A stretch of 64,000 bases of DNA from Sutcliffiella horikoshii. GTDB lineage: Bacteria > Bacillota > Bacilli > Bacillales > Bacillaceae_I. Below the pieces are notes generated by a model. The model was not told where the DNA came from, made no database searches, and was given only the letters and a program-made list of their open reading frames with translations. The stretch spans positions 3,860,666 to 3,924,665 of the forward strand of contig KV440964.1 of NCBI GenBank assembly GCA_001636495.1. Reading direction: 5' to 3'. Made by a program: the position numbers and the translations under genes. Positions 32,890-41,058 of this stretch are shown here, one piece after another; within the stretch, counting starts at the first letter, position 1; the number at the start of each line of letters is the position of its first letter.

Positions 32890-34098
32890 ATGACAGTAAC
32901 GATTAACAAAGTAGACGAAAGAGCATTGATTATTAAAGAGGATATCAAACAAAAGCAGGCACTCTATCTTTCTACTAGTCATCAGATTCACGAGAGACCG
33001 GAGATTGGAAACGAAGAATACTTTGCTTCCTCCCTTCTCACTTCTATTTTAAAAGACGAAGGGTTTACGGTAGAAACGAATGTCGCCGGGCATGAAACTG
33101 GATTTATCGCTACGAAAAAGTCTGAGAAGCCAGGTCCCTCCATCGGTTATCTGGCAGAATATGATGCTCTACCTGGTATCGGTCATGCATGCGGACACAA
33201 TATCATTGGGACTACAAGTGTGGCAGCTGCAGTGGCGTTGAGTAAGGTCTTGGACGAAACAGGTGGAGAAATCACTGTCTTCGGTACACCTGCTGAGGAG
33301 GGCGGACCGAATGGAAGTGCAAAGGGCAGTTTCGTCAAACATGGGCTCGTACAACATCTCGATGCAGCCCTGATGGTTCATCCCGGTAATGCAACAAGAC
33401 TCACGGGACCGACACTTGCAGTCGATCCACTAGATTTTGAATTTATCGGAAAACCAGCACATGCTGCAGCATCTCCACATGAAGGTATCAATGCACTTGA
33501 TTCTGTTATTCAATTATTCAATGGTATCAATGCACTCCGCCAGCACGTGACAGATGATGTTCGCATCCACGGCATCATCACGCATGGCGGCGATGCACCT
33601 AACATCGTACCGGAATATGCAAAAGCACGCTTTTATATACGCGCAGCAACTAGGGAAGGGTTGAATGAAGTAACCCGTAAAGTGAAAGCCATCGCAGAAG
33701 GGGCTGCTTTGACAACCGGGGCAAAACTCAATGTCATTGCATTCCAGAATGAAGTCGACAATATTGTGTTGAATGAGAGTTTGGATGCCGTTTATAAAGA
33801 AATTGTGGAATCACTCGGAGAAACGGTTGTGCTGGAAGGGAAAGCCGGAATCGGTTCTACTGATGTTGGAAACGTGAGCCAGGTGGTTCCTACCATCCAT
33901 CCTTATATTAAAATAGGTCCGGAAACGTTGGTCGGCCATACGGAGGAGTTCAAGGCGGCAGCCCGATCCCCACAAGGTGACCACGCACTGTTGGTCGGTG
34001 CAGAAGCATTGGCATTGACCGGGTTGAGACTTTTGACAGATCCAGAGGTATTGGTGAAAGTAAGAAAGGACTTTGAGTTGGCGAAGAAAAATTCTTAA
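32890..34098 (+). CDS. M20-family amidohydrolase in the methionine-uptake operon
   Basis: 402 residues of the M20/aminoacylase type (AbgB/YxeP-like). Metal-binding segments are EYDALPGIGHACGHN (about 93-107), PAEEGG (the catalytic Glu pair, about 137-142), AALMVHPG and the late GSTDVGNVS. These enzymes remove acyl groups from amino acids or small amides. It lies 15 bases after metQ with no terminator between, so it is S-box regulated too; release of methionine from an N-acyl or peptide form imported by MetNPQ is a reasonable inference. ATG 32890 has AAGGAG eight bases upstream. Confidence 0.85.
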   Translation: MTVTINKVDERALIIKEDIKQKQALYLSTSHQIHERPEIGNEEYFASSLLTSILKDEGFTVETNVAGHETGFIATKKSEKPGPSIGYLAEYDALPGIGHACGHNIIGTTSVAAAVALSKVLDETGGEITVFGTPAEEGGPNGSAKGSFVKHGLVQHLDAALMVHPGNATRLTGPTLAVDPLDFEFIGKPAHAAASPHEGINALDSVIQLFNGINALRQHVTDDVRIHGIITHGGDAPNIVPEYAKARFYIRAATREGLNEVTRKVKAIAEGAALTTGAKLNVIAFQNEVDNIVLNESLDAVYKEIVESLGETVVLEGKAGIGSTDVGNVSQVVPTIHPYIKIGPETLVGHTEEFKAAARSPQGDHALLVGAEALALTGLRLLTDPEVLVKVRKDFELAKKNS

Positions 34099-34107
34099 TA
34101 ATAATAG

Positions 34108-34153
34108 AAAAGAAATGTTCAGTAAGCTACTTAACTGTTCATTTCTTTTTTTA
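34108..34153 (+). terminator. Terminator of the metNPQ-amidohydrolase operon
   Basis: AAAGAAATG..CAGT and ACTG..CATTTCTTT pair and are followed by a long T run. Confidence 0.8.
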
Positions 34154-34159
34154 TGATCC

Positions 34160-34717
34160 CTACTTTATCCAATTCAATCTATCAAATACATATCCATAGC
34201 TAATACCTGTTACTTTGTCATCGTAATGTAAGAATGACAAAGTCAAATTGTTCCGGTGATCCACATATCCAATGATGTATATACTCTGCTCGCTATCCTT
34301 GTAAGAGTAAAAATTGTTTCCATAAGCAGAAATAACGTCTTTTATGGGATCACCCAATTTAATCCCCTTCTCACTGGAAGAGATATAGTTTTTTTCTAGT
34401 ATTGAAATTGATAAAATTTCATTCGTTTCTCTATCCACACTCAACATTAGCTTGTCAATCCAATATTGGTCGTACTGCCTGCCTTCAGCAGAATAATAGT
34501 CATTGGCTTGATCTGGCTCAGCATGGCCATATTTCGCCTGAAACTTATCATTGGTAATATCCATACTTAATACAATTCCGTCAATATTTTCAGCCAAAAG
34601 ATTGGTAGACTTCACTTCTCTCATGTATTCTTCCATATCTTTTGAATCACAAGCTGTTGATAACAGCATTATTAACATGAGATAAAACAATAAAAAAATC
34701 TTTTTGTAAGAGATCAA
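34160..34717 (-). CDS. Lipoprotein of unknown function
   Basis: 185 residues from a TTG start (GGTGGGG upstream). A signal sequence ends in a lipobox (STAC, lipid Cys23). The mature protein is hydrophilic; a segment GIKLGDPIKDVISAYGNNFYSY (about 118-139) is typical of repeats in small Bacillus lipoproteins that begin 'xGIxLGDSxxxVxxxYG'. Function is unknown. It follows a second lipoprotein gene with a 12-base gap, so the two form an operon. Confidence 0.65.
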   Translation of the reverse strand: MISYKKIFLLFYLMLIMLLSTACDSKDMEEYMREVKSTNLLAENIDGIVLSMDITNDKFQAKYGHAEPDQANDYYSAEGRQYDQYWIDKLMLSVDRETNEILSISILEKNYISSSEKGIKLGDPIKDVISAYGNNFYSYKDSEQSIYIIGYVDHRNNLTLSFLHYDDKVTGISYGYVFDRLNWIK

Positions 34718-34729
34718 TCTAACCCCACC

Positions 34730-35155
34730 TTAATCAACGGCTAAATTACCGACACTATTCCCTGTAAGATTTAGATAGTATGTACTCTCCAAGGAAGATA
34801 TCATTGTGATTACAGGCGATTTCAGCGTCACCTTTTCCATCTGGTTCTTCCCTGTAAATATAGAGATTTCAAAGATCACCTCTCTGTCAGGAAGAAAATT
34901 GACAAGATCAAATTCCATCGCGAACGTATCGCCCTTCTTTATCTTGGAATTGTCTGCATACTGACCTCCGCCACTTCCTCCTCTCAGTGTGCCATCTTGG
35001 GAATAGCTTACCTCATAACCATAGATATCTATTTCTGTGTTATTAGTAAGAGCCAAATGAAAAGTACCTTCAGCTGGAACATGAGCTCTTGTATACCTGT
35101 TGCATCCAGAAAGTAAAACTATAAAAACCATGGAAACAAGTAGTACCTTTTTCAT
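34730..35155 (-). CDS. Lipoprotein of unknown function
   Basis: 141 residues with a lipobox (LLSGC, lipid Cys18) after a short hydrophobic segment. The rest is predicted all-beta and contains FHLALTNNTEIDIYGYEV and DLVNFLPDREVIFEISI, which suggest an immunoglobulin-like fold. I do not recognise the family. GGAGG precedes the ATG. It is the first gene of a two-gene lipoprotein operon with the gene at 34160-34717. Confidence 0.65.
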   Translation of the reverse strand: MKKVLLVSMVFIVLLSGCNRYTRAHVPAEGTFHLALTNNTEIDIYGYEVSYSQDGTLRGGSGGGQYADNSKIKKGDTFAMEFDLVNFLPDREVIFEISIFTGKNQMEKVTLKSPVITMISSLESTYYLNLTGNSVGNLAVD

Positions 35156-35242
35156 CCTTTAACCTCCACTCCACAACCATTAATTAACAGTATAATAACA
35201 GAATTTTTATTGTTTATCAATAAATATATTTTGTTTTAAAAT

Positions 35243-35276
35243 AAAAAGAACTTATCTCTTAGTGAGACAAGTTCCT
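35243..35276 (-). terminator. Terminator after the GNAT gene
   Basis: On the minus strand AGGAACTTGTCTC pairs with GAGATAAGTTCTT and continues into TTTTATTTT. Confidence 0.75.
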
Positions 35277-35284
35277 ATCTTCTT

Positions 35285-35782
35285 TTAAAACATTAACACC
35301 ATCAATTCCTCGTCAAAATAGGTACCATCTATCTTCAAGCCTTTTCTATCTACTCCATATGTAACAAACCCCAAAGATGTATATAGACGTTTTGCGGGCT
35401 CATTGCCCACTGTCACTGCGAGATAGATTTGTTCAATCTTCTCTAACTCTTTTGCCTTGTTTATTGCCATTGTCATAAGTGTTTTTCCAACACCTAATTT
35501 TCGTTGATCAGGCTTCACATACATTGCTACTATAGTGGCTCTATGCCTAATTTTCTTTTTCGTTTCACAGATTAATGTTACCGTACCGACCAAATTTTCT
35601 CCCTCAAAAGCTCCAAAGGTGTAGGTGTGGTCATTGTTAAATCTACTTCTATACTTTTCAACAGAATACTCTACTTCTTCTTCGTAACTGGAGCTGAATG
35701 CTTCCGGTTTATTTTTCAATGCCTCTAACCTTATGTTTCTATAGTTTTCTGCATCAGTTGGGGTTAATTGTCTTATTTTCAT
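35285..35782 (-). CDS. GNAT family N-acetyltransferase
   Basis: 165 residues. The acetyl-CoA loop is in YVKPDQRKLGVGKTLMTMAI (Q/RxxGxG/A type, about 90-109) and the C-terminal NEPAKRLYTSLGFVTYG is the usual GNAT end motif. The acceptor is unknown. ATG 35782 has AAGGAG nine bases upstream; a longer frame overlaps the next gene and is rejected. It lies just after the DUF4083 gene on the same strand. Confidence 0.85.
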   Translation of the reverse strand: MKIRQLTPTDAENYRNIRLEALKNKPEAFSSSYEEEVEYSVEKYRSRFNNDHTYTFGAFEGENLVGTVTLICETKKKIRHRATIVAMYVKPDQRKLGVGKTLMTMAINKAKELEKIEQIYLAVTVGNEPAKRLYTSLGFVTYGVDRKGLKIDGTYFDEELMVLMF

Positions 35783-35801
35783 AGGGGATCTCTCCTTGAA
35801 T

Positions 35802-35984
35802 TTAATTTGATGTATTATCTTTCTCCATTTTCTCGATGATTGCATCTAGTTTTTGTTCGATATTATGCAACCTTTGGTTTTTATAAGATGCATTTACAAG
35901 CAATCTTCTGATAAATAGAGTGAAAGAGACACTCCCCAGAATTATTAATCCAAAAACAACTAATTGAAAAATTGCATCGCCCAT
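35802..35984 (-). CDS. DUF4083 small membrane protein
   Basis: 60 residues: one N-terminal TM helix (FQLVVFGLIILGSVSFTLFI), then RRLL and a charged amphipathic helix ending in IEQKLDAIIEKMEKD. This helix-plus-coil layout is that of the DUF4083 family, common in Bacillus and of unknown role. AAGGAGGGAAC lies before the start. It probably shares a transcript with the GNAT gene 19 bases downstream. Confidence 0.75.
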   Translation of the reverse strand: MGDAIFQLVVFGLIILGSVSFTLFIRRLLVNASYKNQRLHNIEQKLDAIIEKMEKDNTSN

Positions 35985-36027
35985 CTAAGTTCCCTCCTTC
36001 TGGTAACATTGTGGTTAAGACTTGAGC

Positions 36028-36390
36028 TTATTCAGTCGGGCCATTATTTTGCAAGAATTCGAACAGGTCTTCCATATCATAAGTTTTATAAACCACCTTT
36101 TTATCATTTAGCACAACAAAAGCAGGAGTCCTTTCTATATTCAAGACACCATATTGGTCCTGGACGTATTGCAATGAATTTTCAGTCCTTATCGTATTTA
36201 CATTTCTAATATCATTTTCTTCAAGGATCTCATATGTAATAGAATCCAGTGGACCAGTAATAAATAACGAATATTTATCTTCCTCATTAGACAATAAACC
36301 GTTCACTCTCTCCCTGTCCTCAAGAAAAGAGCAACCAGTCAGACAGAGACAAAAAACACAAATTAGAGATAAGAGAGTTTTTACTTTCAT
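36028..36390 (-). CDS. Small lipoprotein with a thioredoxin-like C-terminal part
   Basis: 120 residues. A signal sequence ends in LTGC (lipid Cys20). The C-terminal half (YGVLNIERTPAFVVLNDKKVVYKT) has the 'xxRTPxxVV-strand-turn-strand' pattern of a thioredoxin-like fold with its cis-Pro, but there is no CxxC, so it is unlikely to be a thiol reductase. The start at 36390 is chosen by the signal peptide; the upstream ATG codons at 36402 and 36399 are alternatives. Function is unknown. Confidence 0.6.
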   Translation of the reverse strand: MKVKTLLSLICVFCLCLTGCSFLEDRERVNGLLSNEEDKYSLFITGPLDSITYEILEENDIRNVNTIRTENSLQYVQDQYGVLNIERTPAFVVLNDKKVVYKTYDMEDLFEFLQNNGPTE

Positions 36391-36499
36391 GAGTTCCATC
36401 ACCCTACCATTCTATAGCTTCCTCAACAACCTTCTTACTACCTACCTATCATACGGTTCATAATGAAAAAAGTTTCCAAATAATCACTAGCATATACAA

Positions 36500-36533
36500 A
36501 AGAAAAGGACACAGAAGACTTAAACCTGTGTCC
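36500..36533 (-). terminator. Terminator after the DUF4256 gene
   Basis: GGACACAG and CTGTGTCC form a perfect stem; the minus strand continues TTTTCTTTT. Confidence 0.75.
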
Positions 36534-36577
36534 TTGCTCTTTCCTATAATATTTAAGTCTACGGCTTACTCTAAACT

Positions 36578-37156
36578 TCATACTCTTAGCAAGCCACGGA
36601 AACCTCTCGCTGCATAGTAAGAGTCCGCGCCATTGTGATAGACGAAGACGTGGCCATAACGGCTATCACAAAATAGGGCGCCGCCACGCTCTCTTATATC
36701 AGCCGGTGTTTGCACCCAACTCGAAGTTTTTAAATCAAAATTCCCTAGCTTCTGTAATTCACGATACTGATCTTCGGTCAAAAGATTGATCCCCATGAAA
36801 GTTGCCATATCGATAACACTGTTCTCAGGTTTATGTTTTTTTCTAGACTCCAGCGCTTCACGGTCATAACAAAAGCTTCTGCGACCTTTTGGGCTTTCTG
36901 CTGAACAATCACAGAAAATATATTGATCTTTTTCTTTATCATAACCAATTACATCTGGCTCTCCTTCGGTTCTTTCCATTTCATAGAGCGACCACAGCTT
37001 TTCAGGATTATCTTCTAGCTTTTCTTGGATTTTTTCCCATTCCAGACCTTCGTGGCGATTCATATTTTTCTCAAAACGAGTTTTCAATACTTCGAGTAAT
37101 TCTTCTCTTTGTTCTGGTGACAGTTCCATATTACTGATTTGATTTGTTTTTGTCAT
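36578..37156 (-). CDS. DUF4256 family protein
   Basis: 192 residues, the normal length for DUF4256, a family of unknown function in diverse bacteria. Recognisable segments are RFEKNMNRHEGLEW, EGEPDVIGYD, FCDCSAESPKGRRSFCYD (two Cys that might bind metal), ATFMGINLLTEDQYRELQ, and ALFCDSRYGHVFVYHNGADSYYAARGFRG. It is soluble, without a signal peptide. AAGGAGGAAC precedes the ATG. No functional partner is apparent; the TA genes upstream are a separate unit. Confidence 0.85.
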   Translation of the reverse strand: MTKTNQISNMELSPEQREELLEVLKTRFEKNMNRHEGLEWEKIQEKLEDNPEKLWSLYEMERTEGEPDVIGYDKEKDQYIFCDCSAESPKGRRSFCYDREALESRKKHKPENSVIDMATFMGINLLTEDQYRELQKLGNFDLKTSSWVQTPADIRERGGALFCDSRYGHVFVYHNGADSYYAARGFRGLLRV

Positions 37157-37201
37157 GTTAGTTCCTCCTTATAAATAACCTGAGATTCTATGTAAAAGAA
37201 A

Positions 37202-37465
37202 TTACTTATAAATATCTCCTCTACTTCCTATTGCTATTACATAAATAATTAGTTCATTGTTAATGATCTCATAAACAATTCTGAAATCGTCAATCCTTAA
37301 ACGAAAAGCACTGTCAATACCTTGAAGTGAACAAATATCTAGAGTTTCTCCCTGATATGGATCCTCTGCTAAGGTGACAAGTGCTTTTTCAATTCTCTTT
37401 TTAGTTGATTTATCCTGCTTCTTAATATACTTCAATGCTTGCTTGGAGTATTTCAACTCATACAT
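37202..37465 (-). CDS. RelE/ParE-type toxin
   Basis: 87 residues with the RelE/ParE fold pattern: MYELKYSKQALKYIKKQDKS, a helical hairpin, LQGIDSAFRLRIDDFRIVYEI, and a final IYVIAIGSRGDIYK, the 'RxGDYRxxY' and C-terminal GxRxxxY signatures. Such toxins cut mRNA at the ribosome (RelE) or poison gyrase (ParE). The start overlaps the antitoxin stop by 8 bases (ATGTATGA), so the pair is translationally coupled. Confidence 0.8.
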   Translation of the reverse strand: MYELKYSKQALKYIKKQDKSTKKRIEKALVTLAEDPYQGETLDICSLQGIDSAFRLRIDDFRIVYEIINNELIIYVIAIGSRGDIYK

Positions 37466-37709
37466 AATCTTCTTCTCCAAACACATCCTCATGAGTATAA
37501 GATTCCCCATTTTCATATTCTTTCTTAGCTTTTTTTATAGCATACAATTCTTCATTGGTAGGCTTTACGATAGGGAAATTTTCATCTTCACTATCTTTAT
37601 TATTATGATCCTTTAAGTTTCTCATCGTGTATATTACTTTTGAAAGCTCTTCTTCTTCTAATTCATCCAACATTTGATGAGCCAATTTCCTTATATCTTG
37701 AATGGTCAT
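37458..37709 (-). CDS. Antitoxin partner of the RelE/ParE-type toxin
   Basis: 83 residues, very acidic, from ATG 37709 with GGAGGTGAT upstream. Helices MTIQDIRKLAHQMLDELEEEEL and a C-terminal KPTNEELYAIKKAKKEYENG resemble small Phd/RelB- or DUF2281-like antitoxins that wrap the toxin. The order, antitoxin first with an 8-base overlap into the toxin gene, is typical of type II systems. Confidence 0.75.
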   Translation of the reverse strand: MTIQDIRKLAHQMLDELEEEELSKVIYTMRNLKDHNNKDSEDENFPIVKPTNEELYAIKKAKKEYENGESYTHEDVFGEEDYV

Positions 37710-37796
37710 AATATCACCTCCAATAGTAGTTCTTTCATTCATTATATATTATTCTAAATCTCTCTGTCACTCTCCCCCATTTCATGTAACTTGTAT

Positions 37797-38165
37797 TCAG
37801 CACCTACTCACCATCAGCATATTACCATCCGGATCTTTGAAAACAAAGTAATGGCCATGTTCCACTTCGGTTACAAGTTCAACACCATTTTCTTTCATGA
37901 ATGCATAAGAGGCATGTATATCATCGGTACCGAATTGAATAACCGGAACATTAAGGGTTGCTAATTCCCCCTCTTCATCCCGCCATTTCGGCATCGTGTC
38001 GAGGATCAGATCTGTGCCTTCCATTTCAGCTACAAACAGATGACCGAATTGAACTTCACCATCTTGAATATTTAGAATCTCGGAATACCATTTTTTCGCC
38101 TTTTCTATATCACGGACTGGAAAAAAGACGGTTTGGATTCTATTTCTAATTGGACTCTTGATCAT
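37797..38165 (-). CDS. VOC (glyoxalase/bleomycin-resistance) family protein
   Basis: 122 residues, a single VOC module of two beta-alpha-beta-beta-beta repeats. It begins with RIQTVFFPVRDIEKAKKWYSEIL and ends with YFVFKDPDGNMLMVSRC, both typical of the fold; metal-ligand candidates are in FGHLF and in EHGHYFVF. The substrate is unknown. GGGGG precedes the ATG. The next VOC gene upstream is 18 bp away, so the two likely form an operon. Confidence 0.85.
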   Translation of the reverse strand: MIKSPIRNRIQTVFFPVRDIEKAKKWYSEILNIQDGEVQFGHLFVAEMEGTDLILDTMPKWRDEEGELATLNVPVIQFGTDDIHASYAFMKENGVELVTEVEHGHYFVFKDPDGNMLMVSRC

Positions 38166-38183
38166 TTCAGTTTCCCCCTATTA

Positions 38184-38603
38184 TCAGAGCTTCGTAAAAT
38201 ACTTCTCCTTGAATGACGGACTCAACTCACTCCATACATCAAACTTATTGCCATCCAAATCTTCAAATACAAAGTTTCTCCCAGCATGTCCCCTGTTTTC
38301 TATCTCTCCTACTTTAACTCCTTTTTGACGGAAATCATCTTGAAGTTTCTCTAATGCCGATAACCCATCGACCTCAAATGTTAAAGAAAAACGCACATTG
38401 CCGTATGCATCTGTAAAGTTTGCGGTTTGATTCGCCGCAGCTTTCACAAGAAAAAGGCTTTGTTCTGCAAAGTTCAAAATGGCCTTGTCTTGATCTTGAT
38501 AGTTCAACACAGCCCCTAACTTACTCACATACCAATCAGCAGACTCTTCTACATTCGTTACAGGAATATAGGTCGTCCCTACTCTCCATAATTTCTCTCC
38601 CAT
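38184..38603 (-). CDS. VOC family protein
   Basis: 139 residues, one VOC module (TTYIPVTNVEESADWYVSKLG at the start, GRNFVFEDLDGNKFDVWSEL near the end). It differs clearly from the VOC gene just downstream, so the two are not a recent duplication. It could be a small dioxygenase, isomerase or drug-binding protein. GGGGGAG lies before the start. Confidence 0.85.
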   Translation of the reverse strand: MGEKLWRVGTTYIPVTNVEESADWYVSKLGAVLNYQDQDKAILNFAEQSLFLVKAAANQTANFTDAYGNVRFSLTFEVDGLSALEKLQDDFRQKGVKVGEIENRGHAGRNFVFEDLDGNKFDVWSELSPSFKEKYFTKL

Positions 38604-38687
38604 TTTAACTCCCCCTTATTCAATCGTATCCAACAATTCCAATACCAGATTATTTGAATCACCCCAGGCTTCAAATATCTATACATG

Positions 38688-38800
38688 TCATTTTTCCGTT
38701 AGCCTTTCGTATCCTTGTTCGGCAGCCCAATTATATAATTCCTCATACTCTTCAAAAATACCTTTGTTCGACCCTTCATATTTTGCGGCGACATATTTTG
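38688..38800 (-). pseudogene. C-terminal remnant of a GyrI-like effector-binding protein
   Basis: On the minus strand the frame ending at 38688 reads TKYVAAKYEGSNKGIFEEYEELYNWAAEQGYERL. This resembles the end of GyrI-like (AraC/SoxS ligand-binding) domains: 'Y-G-x-x-x-x-L-x-x-x-Y-x-x-L-x-x-W'. No start codon belongs to it and it is fused, near 38800, to a DUF488 remnant. It is a decayed fragment. Confidence 0.45.
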
Positions 38801-39040
38801 TGATTTTTTTTCGGAATTCCCTTCAATTTCTTCCCTTTATGATTTCTTAAATTCATGAAACTTGTCACGATCATGATCGAACCATTTTCGCAGGGAAGTG
38901 CTCGGTGCAATTTCCTTTTCCCAAGCATCAAGGTTGGCATCCTCTTTGGAAATTCCCCGTGGCCAGACTCGATCGATTAAAACTCGATGGCCAGAAGGAT
39001 GATTATTTTCTTCATATATTCTTTTTATAATGATGGACAT
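38801..39040 (-). pseudogene. DUF488 family gene, stop-interrupted and truncated
   Basis: The first 67 codons (from ATG 39040, AAAGGAG upstream) are normal DUF488: IKRIYEE, VLIDRVWPRGISKEDANLDAWEKEIAPSTSLRKWFDHD. An in-frame TAA at 38837-38839 stands where a Tyr codon would fit; the same frame then continues REEIEGNSEKK, as DUF488 proteins do, until an A-rich tract near 38800 where unrelated sequence begins. Both a nonsense change and loss of the C-terminal third are visible. Confidence 0.65.
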
Positions 39041-39156
39041 TATTGACAGCTCCTTTTTAAAAGAATGCATGTTTTCTTCTTAAGCCCTAGTATCTTCCTC
39101 TAAACAATACAAAATATTACGAAACTGTGCAGTTTTTAAGGAGTTTCCCTTCTCTC

Positions 39157-39181
39157 GTTTCTATATGTTTGCATTGGGTAA
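39157..39181 (+). promoter_or_regulatory. Candidate sigma-B promoter for the four-helix Cys-rich protein
   Basis: GTTTCT (39157-39162) and GGGTAA (39176-39181) are 13 bp apart, close to the sigma-B consensus, about 40 bases before the start codon. Confidence 0.45.
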
Positions 39182-39221
39182 ACAAATACAGATACTACTT
39201 TTACGAAAGGAGCTATTATCT

Positions 39222-39557
39222 ATGTTAAGTAATGAGCAACACCAAAAATGTTTAGAAGAATGCCTGGCATGTATGGAGGCATGTAACACTTGCTTTGATG
39301 CTTGTTTGAACGAAGAGGACGTAAATATGATGGCGGCCTGCATCCGACTGGATAGGGAATGCTCGGATATTTGTGCACTTGCAGCAAGAGCAATCCAATC
39401 TAACAGTCCTTTTCTGGAGCAGATATGTAGCCTGTGTGCAGACATATGTGAGGCATGTGCGGATGAATGCAGCAAGCATAGCCACGACCATTGCCAGAAA
39501 TGTGCGGAAGCGTGCAGGCGGTGTGCTGCTGCTTGTCGGGAACTGATCAGCAACTAA
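39222..39557 (+). CDS. Cys-rich four-helix copper-storage-type protein
   Basis: 111 residues with 19 cysteines, mostly as CxxC/CxxxC along four predicted helices (for example CLEECLACMEACNTC, CSLCADICEACADEC, CQKCAEACRRCAAAC). This is the DUF326/Csp four-helix bundle family (Bacillus YhjQ-like), whose members bind many Cu(I) ions in the bundle core. There is no signal peptide, so it is cytosolic, like Csp3. ATG 39222 follows AAAGGAG; the longer frame from 39165 lies over the promoter. A terminator follows at 39572. Confidence 0.85.
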   Translation: MLSNEQHQKCLEECLACMEACNTCFDACLNEEDVNMMAACIRLDRECSDICALAARAIQSNSPFLEQICSLCADICEACADECSKHSHDHCQKCAEACRRCAAACRELISN

Positions 39558-39571
39558 TAATGATTATCTGG

Positions 39572-39598
39572 ACGCGCCGTATAGATGGCGCGTTTTTT
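39572..39598 (+). terminator. Terminator after the four-helix Cys-rich gene
   Basis: ACGCGCC/GGCGCGT stem followed by TTTTT. Confidence 0.9.
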
Positions 39599-39675
39599 AG
39601 TTATTTCTGCATACTTTCTTTATAATTTCTTGATAAACTGATAGTACTTACTTTTTAAGATATAGGAGAACTGTA

Positions 39676-41058
39676 ATGAAATTCTCTACTAAACTTGGTT
39701 TATGGTTTTTTATATGTCTATTAATTATTGAATCCGTATCCATGCTAGTGTTGCACCGACATGTGGTCGATTCGCTAGTAAAAGAGGAGTTGGATTCTTT
39801 GTTGGCAAGGGGAAATAGCCACCGGGATGTACTAATGACTTCCTTTACCCCTGACACGCTCCAACATATTGTGGTGATGGAGTCCAACACAGATACGGAA
39901 GTCGTAATACTTGATGAGAACGACTCAGTAATTATTTCATCTGTACAATTGAGCAACCTCCCTCCTTACATAAACAAAGAGGCTTTACCGACTGGAGATG
40001 GCGTGGTTCAAGATGCTTGGAAACAGGAAGCATTTATTGCAACTGTCTCCCCTTTTCGTTCAGGGGATGATTCTACAGGCTATGTTTATATGCTAAAAAG
40101 TACCGACTCACTAAAGAAGGTCATTCAGCAATTGAACCATCACTTCGCCATAGCAGTAGTAATTATTATGCTTTTTTTACTAATAACAAATATTTTTCTC
40201 ATAAAATTACTGACAAAGCCATTAATCCGAATGAAAAATGCTACCCAAAAAATCAGCAACGGGGACTTTACGGTGAAATTACCTGTAAAAACTAAGGATG
40301 AGCTTGGAGAATTAGCGGAATCCATTCAATCTTTGGCCAATCACTTGAATCATTTGCAGAAGGAGAGGAAGGAATTTCTAGCGAGCATCTCTCATGAATT
40401 GCGGACACCGTTAACTTATATTAAGGGGTATGCTGACCTTGGAAGAAAATCGAATCTAGAGGAATCAACCAGGTTGGAATATCTCACTATTATCCATGAG
40501 GAATCCGCCCGCGTCTCAAATATGCTTGAAGATTTATTTGAACTGGCAAAAATGGACCGGAATGCTTTTTCCATTCAAACGCAAAGATTGGACATGGAAA
40601 AATTCATCTTGCCAATTTTCGAAAAAGCACGGCCTGCCTTCAATAATGCTGAAATCAAATTGATACTTGAGACGATTGAAAACTTTGATGTAAAAATAGA
40701 CCCCAGACGTTTCGAACAGATTACTTTGAACCTGCTAGACAATGCCTTGAAATATTCTTCCGCAGGTTCCACCACAACCATTAAACTAAATAAAAAAGGA
40801 AAAGAGTGCCTTCTTACCATCAAAGACGAGGGAAAAGGTATTCAAGAAGAAGAGATTCCCTATATTCTTGATCGTTTATACCGTGTGGAGAAATCACGAT
40901 CTCGTTTGACGGGTGGAGTCGGACTCGGATTGGCTATTGTGAAAGAACTCGTGGAAGCCCATGGAGGCACACTGTCTATACAGAGTAAACAACATGTAGG
41001 AACTACCGTAACGATTGGATTGAAGGAGAGCGAAGATGACACGAATTCTACTGATTGA
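39676..41058 (+). CDS. Membrane sensor histidine kinase (HAMP type)
   Basis: 460 residues: TM1 (about 8-26), an extracytoplasmic sensor region (27-157), TM2 (158-178), HAMP (180-232), HisKA with H240 in SISHELRTPLTYIKGYADLG, and HATPase (about 340-455) with NLLDNALKYSS, DEGKGI and GGVGLGLAIV. The response regulator gene starts 23 bases before this gene's stop, so the two are coupled. The sensed signal is unknown; the neighbours suggest metal or redox stress at the cell surface. Confidence 0.9.
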   Translation: MKFSTKLGLWFFICLLIIESVSMLVLHRHVVDSLVKEELDSLLARGNSHRDVLMTSFTPDTLQHIVVMESNTDTEVVILDENDSVIISSVQLSNLPPYINKEALPTGDGVVQDAWKQEAFIATVSPFRSGDDSTGYVYMLKSTDSLKKVIQQLNHHFAIAVVIIMLFLLITNIFLIKLLTKPLIRMKNATQKISNGDFTVKLPVKTKDELGELAESIQSLANHLNHLQKERKEFLASISHELRTPLTYIKGYADLGRKSNLEESTRLEYLTIIHEESARVSNMLEDLFELAKMDRNAFSIQTQRLDMEKFILPIFEKARPAFNNAEIKLILETIENFDVKIDPRRFEQITLNLLDNALKYSSAGSTTTIKLNKKGKECLLTIKDEGKGIQEEEIPYILDRLYRVEKSRSRLTGGVGLGLAIVKELVEAHGGTLSIQSKQHVGTTVTIGLKESEDDTNSTD

